64,000 nucleotides of DNA. Origin: JADGOV01 sp963814355. Its GTDB lineage: Bacteria; Actinomycetota; Actinomycetes; JADGOV01. Made by a program: the position numbers and the translations under genes. How positions within the stretch are numbered: position 1 is the first letter of the stretch; each line of letters starts with the position of its first letter. Location of the stretch: the NCBI GenBank assembly GCA_963814355.1, contig CAWFCZ010000002.1, positions 1-64,000 of the forward strand, in the 5' to 3' direction. The notes under the pieces are model-generated. The model was not told the origin of the DNA, made no database searches, and saw only the letters and a list, made by a program, of their open reading frames with translations. Below, one piece after another: positions 1 through 5,584 of the stretch.

Positions 1-741
1 CCCCTGATCTCGTTCAAGTCCTGGCGCGGCGCCGGCAGCCAGGCCAACCTGCGGCGGCTCGTCACCGGCCTCGACCGGGCCACGCTCACGTTCAACCACG
101 AACCGGAGAACAACCCACTGGCCACCTCGGAGATCGCCGCCTGCTACGCCGCGATGCGGGCCATCATCGACGCCGCCGGGAAGACCCGCAGGATCCAGCT
201 GTGGCACGTCCTGATGGGCTGGACCGCCGACCCCCGCTCCGGGCTCGACCCCGCCCACTACCTCAGCGCCCCGCTCGTCGCCAGCTTGGACGGCATCGGC
301 TGGGACGTGTACGCCGACAGCGACGCCACCCGCGACCCGGCGGAGATGTACGGCCGCTGCCGGGCGATCGCCGCCGCCCACCAGCTGCCGTGGGGCGTCT
401 TCGAGACCGGTGTCAGGGTCGTCCCGGGCACCGTCGACCGGGCCCACGCCGACTGGTACACCGAGGCGATCGGCTGGTGCCGCGCCAACGGCGCCGCCTT
501 CTACACCCTCTGGAACTCCAGCACCGACGGCAACGACTACCGGCTCGACCGGCTGCCGGCCACCCAGGCGGTGTGGCAGGCGGCCGCCCGCTGGACCGAC
601 CCCACAGCAGCGCTGCGCCGGCAGGTCGACACCCTCACCACCCAACTCGCCACCGCCGGCACCGAGACCGACCGGCTCCGCGCCGACGTCCAACGGCGCA
701 CCGCGACGATGACCGCCATCCGGGACCTACTCACCGGGTGA
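1..741 (+). CDS. GH26-like TIM-barrel protein, 5' end outside window
   Basis: The frame is open from base 1, so the start lies upstream of the window; 246 residues are visible. The sequence resembles a clan GH-A glycoside hydrolase of the GH26 type: a FNHEPE segment (Glu about residue 34, acid/base position) and a later GVFETGV segment (Glu about residue 135, nucleophile position), with barrel-like strands between. The last 45 residues (ALRRQVDTLTTQL and on) form a heptad-rich probable coiled coil. Such proteins occur in actinobacterial prophages and integrated elements, perhaps for cell-wall or capsule sugar binding; that role is inference. Substrate cannot be deduced. Confidence 0.6.
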   Translation, partial: PLISFKSWRGAGSQANLRRLVTGLDRATLTFNHEPENNPLATSEIAACYAAMRAIIDAAGKTRRIQLWHVLMGWTADPRSGLDPAHYLSAPLVASLDGIGWDVYADSDATRDPAEMYGRCRAIAAAHQLPWGVFETGVRVVPGTVDRAHADWYTEAIGWCRANGAAFYTLWNSSTDGNDYRLDRLPATQAVWQAAARWTDPTAALRRQVDTLTTQLATAGTETDRLRADVQRRTATMTAIRDLLTG

Positions 742-750
742 CGGGTGCGT

Positions 751-1122
751 CTACCCGCCGCTCCGGGTGACGCTCTTGACGGTGCACTCCACCGCACCCT
801 CCGGGTAGGCGACCGTCGTCGCCTTCGCCGCCCGCACGTTCCGATGCCCCGGCGCGGGCTGGACGCCGCGGACACTCGCCCGCCCCCGGTCCACCTCCTT
901 GCCGTCGTGGGTGAACGACACCAGCACCGCATAGCCCGCCGGCTTCGCCGTGCTGTTGTCGAACGCCAGCACCGCCACATCCTTCCGCCCGCCCCACGTG
1001 CCGTCGTCCGGCCCGCAGAACGTCACCTGCACATCCGAGGCCGCCGACGGGCCGCCGGCCTTCGACCCGCCGCACGCCGCCAGCGGCAGCAGCAACGCCA
1101 GCGCAACCAGCTGCGCCTTCAT
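751..1122 (-). CDS. small secreted lipoprotein, function unknown
   Basis: This 123-residue protein starts with a classic lipoprotein signal: MK, a hydrophobic run, then LPLAAC with the lipid-bearing Cys at residue 17 followed by GGS. The mature part contains two further Cys residues (FCGPD and VECTVK) that could form a disulfide, and reads like a small beta-rich extracellular domain. The start codon overlaps the stop of the upstream ribbon-helix-helix gene (ATGA, 1119-1122), so the two are probably translated from one message. No family recognised. Confidence 0.7.
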   Translation of the reverse strand: MKAQLVALALLLPLAACGGSKAGGPSAASDVQVTFCGPDDGTWGGRKDVAVLAFDNSTAKPAGYAVLVSFTHDGKEVDRGRASVRGVQPAPGHRNVRAAKATTVAYPEGAVECTVKSVTRSGG

Positions 1123-1289
1123 GAGGTGCCCTTGTCCTGCGCGTCGAGGTACATCCGGATGGCGCTGCGAATAAGGTCGGACCGGTTCAGCCCGGGCTCG
1201 CCGGCGGCCACCAGGCTGTCGAGTCGTAGGACGGTCGGCTCATCGAGCCGGATGATCAGCCGGGTGTTCAACCGGCGGAATGTTGTCAT
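1119..1289 (-). CDS. ribbon-helix-helix DNA-binding protein (56 aa)
   Basis: A short gene starting at ATG 1289 encodes MTTFRRLNTRLIIRL and continues with DEPTVLRLDSLVAAGEPG and NRSDLIRSAIRMYLD. This is the pattern of a MetJ/Arc/CopG ribbon-helix-helix fold: an N-terminal beta strand (LIIRL), helix A, a turn with G-LNRSD, and helix B. Members are dimeric repressors, often autoregulating or the antitoxin of a pair. The only gene behind it is the lipoprotein, joined by a 4-base ATGA overlap. Identification rests on fold pattern only. Confidence 0.65.
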   Translation of the reverse strand: MTTFRRLNTRLIIRLDEPTVLRLDSLVAAGEPGLNRSDLIRSAIRMYLDAQDKGTS

Positions 1290-1379
1290 GACCTAAGCGT
1301 CGGACGTCAGGCATACAACCGATACCGCCATTCGGGTGGAGCATCATCGGCACTGCATCGCGCGGATCGAGCGACTCGC

Positions 1380-1577
1380 TCACGGCGTCTCCGGGTTCAG
1401 CCACGTCGGTAGGTCGATCACCTTCGCCTTCGCCTTGAACAGCGCCGGGTCGTCGAACCGGTCCCAGGTGAACACGCGGCAGTCGCCGGTCCCGCAGAAC
1501 GCCTGCCGGTCCCCGACGACGAGGAACGGCTCCTGGTCGCAGCCCGGGCAGCGCGGCGCGCGGATCACAGGCATCAC
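1380..1577 (-). CDS. small Cys-motif protein (65 aa)
   Basis: Sixty-five residues with CPGC near residue 10 and CGTGDC near residue 28, so a possible zinc ribbon, followed by an acidic and basic tail. The ATG overlaps the stop of the preceding 103-residue gene by four bases, showing translational coupling in the minus-strand cassette. Proteins of this size with paired cysteines are common in actinophages and integrative elements. No function is assigned. Confidence 0.6.
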   Translation of the reverse strand: MMPVIRAPRCPGCDQEPFLVVGDRQAFCGTGDCRVFTWDRFDDPALFKAKAKVIDLPTWLNPETP

Positions 1578-1885
1578 AGCGGCTTCCCGCGGAACTTCTC
1601 CACCTCGGCCAGAACCCGCCGAGCCGAGTCCCGGTAGGACAACCCGGCGTCAGGATGCCCACCGGCACCGTCGTAGCAGGAGCAGGTCCCGTTCAGGTGC
1701 CCGATGCCGCCGATCGCACTGCGCAGGTCGCATTCCATGTGCGCCGGTTCAGCCGCGGTGACGACCGGCTTCCCATCAGCGTCCGCACGCACATAACTCA
1801 AGACCATGATGACGCCCCGGTCGTTCTCCTCGATCGGCTCCGAGCAGAACACGCAGGCTCGACCTACCGGGGTAGGGACCTGCAC
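1574..1885 (-). CDS. Cys/His-motif element protein (103 aa)
   Basis: The protein begins at GTG 1885 and carries CVFC at residue 11, an HMEC segment near residue 49 and a CSCYDG segment near residue 68, all consistent with zinc coordination. The same frame is open for 20 codons upstream, back to the stop at 1943-1945, and reads plausibly (HEEFFGDRWDAP) but contains no ATG, GTG, TTG or CTG. The true N-terminus may therefore have been longer and the start lost. It overlaps the downstream 65-residue gene by 4 bases. Confidence 0.6.
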   Translation of the reverse strand: MQVPTPVGRACVFCSEPIEENDRGVIMVLSYVRADADGKPVVTAAEPAHMECDLRSAIGGIGHLNGTCSCYDGAGGHPDAGLSYRDSARRVLAEVEKFRGKPL

Positions 1886-1942
1886 GGCCGGCGGGTCAAC
1901 CCGCGGCGCATCCCACCTGTCACCGAAGAACTCCTCATGCGA

Positions 1943-2239
1943 TCACCCCAGCGGCCTCTCGACACGGATCCACGTCTGCGCGGCCACCGAGTCGGCGTCG
2001 GTGGCGAACTCCGCCCGCTCCGCCTCGGTGGGCTGACGCTTCAGCAGCCCCTGACCGGTGAACACCGCGACCTCCCCGCACCGGAAGCAGATCGAGAAGT
2101 CACCCGCCGCCGGCCGGCCCCGGGGAGCCCCGGGAAGCTCCCCGGCCGCGTCCGTCCGGTATCCGCAGTGCCAGCACGGCTGGCTCGCCTGCTGCCGGTA
2201 GACGCCGTAGTCCGGCTGGGTGACGTCGTCGCCGGTTAC
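1943..2239 (-). CDS. zinc-ribbon-like element protein with no standard start codon
   Basis: The frame 2239 to 1943 encodes 98 residues with CWHC (residue 22) and CFRC (residue 55), a convincing four-cysteine zinc ribbon, then an acidic helix. The position where a start is expected, overlapping the upstream gene's stop, is GTA (2239-2237) rather than GTG; no ATG, GTG, TTG or CTG occurs before the cysteine motifs. A single G-to-A change would turn a GTGA overlap (stop TGA) into the observed GTAA (stop TAA). The gene is thus either start-damaged or uses GTA. Function unknown. Confidence 0.45.
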   Translation of the reverse strand, partial: VTGDDVTQPDYGVYRQQASQPCWHCGYRTDAAGELPGAPRGRPAAGDFSICFRCGEVAVFTGQGLLKRQPTEAERAEFATDADSVAAQTWIRVERPLG

Positions 2240-2850
2240 AGCCCCATCTCCTCGGCCTGGGCTTCAAGTTTCGCCCCCAACTCCCGCAGCTGCGCCAGCC
2301 GCACCTCGGGCGACATCCACGGCTCGGCCGAAGCGTCCGGGTCCGGCGGCGTCCCGAACACCTCCCGGTAGTAGCCGGCCAGACGCTCCCGGACCTGCTC
2401 CGCGTCAGCCACCCCATCGGCGTCGACCATCAGCTCCGCCCACCGGTCGCCCCTCAGCCCCGACCCGTCGTAGAAACACGGCCCCGCGGCTAGCGGCCCG
2501 CGCAGGGACGGGCACCGCTCACCGGGAGCGGTCTGCGCCGGGTGCTGCCGATAGCGCGGCACGGGGGAGTGGTAGCCGACGTCGACGCCCTGCACCCGGC
2601 CGCCCATCATCTCGGCGGTCCGAGACCCAACCGGGTAGCACCAGTAGATGAACTGCACGGTCCCACTCGCACCTGCGAGGAAGAAGCTGTGCCGCGCCAA
2701 CCGCTCTTCCTCCACCACCTCCGGCCAGAACACCAGCTCGGCCTCCACGCCGTGCGTCCAGTCGTGGCAGCGGCCGCAGTAGCCCTGCTCGATGTCCGTC
2801 GGGTGGTAGGACGTCGCCCGACATCGGGGGCAGCGGATCACGCCGCTCAC
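2236..2850 (-). CDS. N-terminal zinc-ribbon protein (204 aa), function unknown
   Basis: MSGVIRCPRC at the start and CGRC at about residue 25 form a C2-C2 zinc ribbon; the central part is rich in aromatic residues (FIYWCYPVG) and the end is a charged helix (QLRELGAKLEAQAEEMGL) likely to be a coiled coil. Its ATG overlaps the stop of the preceding 64-residue gene by 4 bases, and its own TAA overlaps the next gene. It is the largest gene of the minus-strand cassette. No named family recognised. Confidence 0.65.
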   Translation of the reverse strand: MSGVIRCPRCRATSYHPTDIEQGYCGRCHDWTHGVEAELVFWPEVVEEERLARHSFFLAGASGTVQFIYWCYPVGSRTAEMMGGRVQGVDVGYHSPVPRYRQHPAQTAPGERCPSLRGPLAAGPCFYDGSGLRGDRWAELMVDADGVADAEQVRERLAGYYREVFGTPPDPDASAEPWMSPEVRLAQLRELGAKLEAQAEEMGL

Positions 2851-3041
2851 CGGCCACCGACCCCGGCGACCAGCCGCACGCTCACCTGCAGCACCCGACC
2901 GGACCGCAGCCGGATCAGGAACCGGTCATCCTCCACGCCGGTGATCTCCACCGGCGCAAGCATGAACTCGTCCAGCGACCGCGCCAGCGCCGCCGCGATC
3001 GCCGCCGTCGTCGCTATCACCGACGCCTCATCCGCGCTCAC
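2847..3041 (-). CDS. small element protein (64 aa)
   Basis: GTG at 3041 overlaps the stop of the preceding gene (GTGA, 3038-3041) and the stop overlaps the next ATG (ATGA, 2847-2850), which fixes both ends. The product begins VSADEASVIATTAAIAAALA, a probable alanine-rich helix, followed by a beta-rich half (VEITGVEDDRFLIRL). No cysteine motif and no family recognised. The coupling on both sides is the main evidence that it is a real gene. Confidence 0.6.
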   Translation of the reverse strand: MSADEASVIATTAAIAAALARSLDEFMLAPVEITGVEDDRFLIRLRSGRVLQVSVRLVAGVGGR

Positions 3042-3325
3042 CGGCCGGCCCTCTTCGCCGCCCACCTGCGCGCCAGCCACGCAGCATCCGGCCAGCCCGC
3101 CAACTCCAACTCCCGCGCGATCCCCGCCGCCGCCTCCCCCCGCGCCCGCGCGCACAACGCCGCCAGGAACTCGCACCGCTCCGGGTCCGCCGCGGCGACG
3201 ATCTCCTCCGCCGCCCGCCGCGCCGACACCGGCGTCTCAATGTGCTCATGGATCAGACGGATCACCGTCTGCACCGCCACGCGCGTATCCGGCTGCACCG
3301 TCATCGAAGCCTGTGTTCCAGCCAT
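3038..3325 (-). CDS. first gene of the element cassette, helical protein (95 aa)
   Basis: Start ATG 3325 (MAGTQASMTV) is preferred because a promoter with its -10 box ends 7 bases upstream, giving a leaderless transcript. The protein is mostly helical (VIRLIHEHIETPVSARRA; then CEFLAALCARARGEA) and ends with basic residues. It heads the run of overlapping minus-strand genes down to 1380 and possibly 751. A second Met (MTVQPD) seven residues in is an alternative start. Function unknown. Confidence 0.6.
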   Translation of the reverse strand: MAGTQASMTVQPDTRVAVQTVIRLIHEHIETPVSARRAAEEIVAAADPERCEFLAALCARARGEAAAGIARELELAGWPDAAWLARRWAAKRAGR

Positions 3326-3332
3326 GACGGTA

Positions 3333-3360
3333 AGTATGCAGGAGTAAAAGAAAGTGTCTA
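3333..3360 (-). promoter_or_regulatory. leaderless promoter of the small-gene cassette
   Basis: On the minus strand TAGACA (3360-3355) and CATACT (3338-3333) are separated by 16 bases, close to the TTGACA/TATAAT consensus. The ATG at 3325 follows the -10 box by 7 bases, the usual distance from -10 to transcription start, so the mRNA would begin at or next to the start codon. Confidence 0.5.
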
Positions 3361-3520
3361 GAGGTACACGTCCCAAGTTGGTCGGTTGGCGGTCCCGGCG
3401 TGTCTCAAACGTGTCTTACGGCGCGCTACAAGATGCGTGGTCATGACGACACATGCCGTGATCATTGCAGGTCAGACGGGGCGTCGCTAGCATCGTCGCA
3501 GGTCGGAAAGGGGCCTTGAA

Positions 3521-3551
3521 GTCACTGGTTCAATCCCAGTATCGCCCACCA
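3521..3551 (+). other. tRNA 3'-end copy, probable attR of the integrated element
   Basis: The segment contains a perfect T-arm (ACTGG, loop TTCAATC, CCAGT at 3524-3540), followed by ATCGCCC (3' half of an acceptor stem), a discriminator A and CCA. It matches the 3' end expected of an actinobacterial tRNA-Val whose 5' end would be GGGCGAT. The sequence to the left gives no D-arm or anticodon arm, so this is not a complete tRNA. Integrases commonly use tRNA 3' ends as attB, leaving such a copy at the far end of the element. The element lies to the left; the intact tRNA should lie outside the window. Confidence 0.65.
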
Positions 3552-3974
3552 CAACGCCGCTGGTCAGCGGCCTGGTTCGAGATCATCGGGACGGGCCTCA
3601 CGATCGCTCGCCGGCAGCCTGCGGGCAAGCCTTGACGCCGTTCACAGCGGGCAGTGGTCGACACGCGCGGACAGTTGCGGACACCGCTTCTCGCCGGCTC
3701 TACGACGAGTCACCGCAGGAGTGGGAACAACCGGCGATTCCCGAGGGCCCTCTTGCTGCCAATGAGGGCCTTGGTCGGGATGTCCAGCTAGCACGTCGGA
3801 GGCACGAGCGTGGTGGCAGCGCCGCCGCCGCGGTGGTTGTCCAACGGGTGGGGTTCCATGACGTCGCGAGTCAGTGGCCTCACGCGCGATGTGCGGGCAG
3901 GGTTCAGGGCCGTCTACCCTCCCCGCCGGGCCCGGGCTCGCCGCCGGCCCGAATGGGTTCGACCTTCCCCGAGG
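3552..3974. other. 423-base stretch without a supported gene
   Basis: This stretch lies between the att site and the operator at 3975. Frames are open in places (for example plus-strand 3632-4003) but encode no recognisable domain, have no good ribosome site and run into the operator. It may be decayed sequence at the chromosome-element junction. Confidence 0.4.
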
Positions 3975-4017
3975 AGTTGACTTTGCGCCGCAAACTCAAC
4001 TAGGTTTGCAGCACAAA
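3975..4017 (+). promoter_or_regulatory. nested palindromic operator over the promoter of the 4037 gene
   Basis: Bases 3975-4001 form a 27-base palindrome of two nested inverted repeats, AGTTGA/TCAACT outside and TTTGCG/CGCAAA inside, interrupted only by three symmetric C positions. A second related site, TTTGCAGCACAAA, lies at 4005-4017, 23 bases centre to centre. The likely promoter is TTGACT (3977-3982), 18 bases, TAGGTT (4001-4006), so the -35 box is inside site 1 and the -10 box overlaps both sites. A dimeric repressor binding here would block RNA polymerase; the winged-helix gene at 4739 is the obvious candidate (inference). Confidence 0.6.
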
Positions 4018-4036
4018 GCGGCATCTGGAGGTCGCC

Positions 4037-4720
4037 ATGAACGCACGGCACAATGCCCACGAAACCACCCCGACGAACGGGGACGACTGGCTGGATCCGC
4101 GCGAGGCAGCGGACCTGCTGGAACGAACCCAGCGCGAGGCACGGCGCACGCTCACGAGCGACAAGCCGTTGCTCTCGGTGTTCTCCGCGCTGGTCGTACT
4201 GGCCATCTACGGCTCGATCTGGTCCTCCTCGCGTGACCACCACCCGTATACAGGCCCGAGTCTCAACGTTGTCGGCCTGGTGTACATCCTGGTCGCGGTC
4301 GCGGCCCTGGTGAGCGTGTCGGTATACCTCCGCGCGACCGCCGGGGTCAGCGGGCAGTCTCGACAGGAAGCCCGCACCATGGCGATTCCGTTGGTCTTCG
4401 CCGTCGCCGGAGTCTACGTCTTCGATGGCGCGCTGAGCTACGACGGGTTCAGCCCCGCCATCGTCTACGGCGTCTTCGACGCCGCTGCACCATGGCTGGT
4501 AGTCGGTGCGGTCCTGGCCGGTCACGCAGCAGCGAACAAAGATTGGTGGAAGCTGGCTGGTGCGATCGCTATGATCGTCGTCGCGGCGGGCAGCGCATTC
4601 GCGGGTCCCGCCAACGTGTGGGGAGTGCTCGCCGTCTCCGGATGCCTATTGTTCCTCGCCCAGGGCGTGCTCCGCCTCCGGTGCGAGCGGGCCCGCTCGA
4701 CCGTGCGGGTCCACGGCTAG
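4037..4720 (+). CDS. multi-pass membrane protein of a regulator pair (227 aa)
   Basis: ATG 4037 is preceded by GGAGG at the right distance (TGGAGGTCGCC). The first 45 residues are cytosolic and charged (DPREAADLLERTQREARRT), followed by about six hydrophobic segments (SALVVLAIYGSIW, NVVGLVYILVAVAALV, AIPLVFAVAGVYVF, AAPWLVVGAVLAGH, GAIAMIVVAAGSAF, GVLAVSGCLLFLA). The layout matches actinobacterial membrane proteins that sit directly before a small winged-helix regulator. Role unknown; expression is likely under the palindromic operator upstream, and the regulator gene follows after 18 bases. Confidence 0.75.
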   Translation: MNARHNAHETTPTNGDDWLDPREAADLLERTQREARRTLTSDKPLLSVFSALVVLAIYGSIWSSSRDHHPYTGPSLNVVGLVYILVAVAALVSVSVYLRATAGVSGQSRQEARTMAIPLVFAVAGVYVFDGALSYDGFSPAIVYGVFDAAAPWLVVGAVLAGHAAANKDWWKLAGAIAMIVVAAGSAFAGPANVWGVLAVSGCLLFLAQGVLRLRCERARSTVRVHG

Positions 4721-4738
4721 GCCGAGTGGTCTTCGCTC

Positions 4739-5092
4739 GTGACAACCGATGACCCGCTCGACCCGCTGATCCACGCGCCGGCCCGGCTGCGGATAGTGGT
4801 GACGCTGGCCGCCCTGGGCGAGGGTGACGCCCTCTCGTTTTCTCGCCTGCAGAACTTGCTCGGCCTAACACCCGGCAACCTAATCACCCACGTGCGCAAA
4901 CTCGAGGACGCCGGCTACCTCAGTAGCGACAAGACTGGCAACGGGACAGCTTCGCACACCTCGATAGCGCTGACCCAGCAAGGTCGCGCGGCGCTTGGCA
5001 CGTACACCACCACCCTCCGCGGGCTCCTTGATGGAGTCCAACCGGCCGGGAAGCGCCAGCGCAGCCCCGACCAGAAAGGAATGTCTGCGTAG
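4739..5092 (+). CDS. winged-helix transcriptional regulator (MarR/ArsR-like, HTH_34 type)
   Basis: The 117-residue product has a compact winged helix: HAPARLRIVVTLAALGEGDALSF leads into the helix-turn-helix SRLQNLLGLTPGNLITHVRKLE and a wing (GYLSSDKTGNGTASHTSIALT). This is the pattern of the small winged-helix DNA-binding family that typically accompanies a membrane protein. It starts at GTG 4739, downstream of the membrane protein gene, probably in one transcript. It most likely binds the palindrome at 3975-4017 and autoregulates; this is inferred from position and site symmetry. Confidence 0.8.
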   Translation: MTTDDPLDPLIHAPARLRIVVTLAALGEGDALSFSRLQNLLGLTPGNLITHVRKLEDAGYLSSDKTGNGTASHTSIALTQQGRAALGTYTTTLRGLLDGVQPAGKRQRSPDQKGMSA

Positions 5093-5329
5093 GGGCGTGA
5101 GCACGCGAGGGCGATCAGGTCCGCCGGGCGCTATCAAAACACCAGGGTCGAACGTCCGGATCCGCTGCGGATGAGAGCGCTATCGTCTGGTGCCCCTTAC
5201 GACGGTCAGCATTTGCGCGGTACCTGGCTGGGCTGGCGTTGGGACACGGGTACAGATGGCCGCGACCATCGCGTCGATGTTCCCGAGCAGCACTTCCAGT
5301 GCGGTCACGTCGTTCGAGGGCTCGCCCAG

Positions 5330-5431
5330 ACCGGGGGCGGCGCGGGCCTAGCGGCGGCCGGACATCAGATCACCGGCGTCGACCTCAGCCCGGTTCAGGT
5401 CGAGCGCGCCACCGAGCTGGTGCCCGCGCTA
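5330..5431 (+). pseudogene. fragment of a SAM-dependent methyltransferase
   Basis: The translated segment contains GLAAAGHQITGVDLSPVQVE, the acidic-loop part of motif I/II of class I methyltransferases. The preceding glycine-rich strand is scrambled and nothing recognisable continues on either side, so this is a remnant only. The rest of 5093-5584 holds no supported gene. Confidence 0.45.
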
Positions 5432-5584
5432 TCGATGTCCAAGCGGTCTGCCCAGGCCGTGCCAGAGGCGAAGCCGGAGCGCCACGGTTGTCCGGCCGAG
5501 TCTTGCAACCCCGCGGCCCCAACCATCAAGGAACTATCCGCTCCATTGCGCTCACGGCATGGCAGCAATTGCCCGCTGAGCGGC

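Noticed and set aside
3479..3551. A full 73-base tRNA gene ending at CCA
   Set aside because: Five of seven acceptor bases could pair with GGGCGTC at 3479, but no D-arm, anticodon stem or anticodon loop can be drawn; only the 3' part is tRNA-like.
3632..4003. 123-codon plus-strand frame after the att site
   Set aside because: No domain, no ribosome site, and it runs into the palindromic operator of the next gene.
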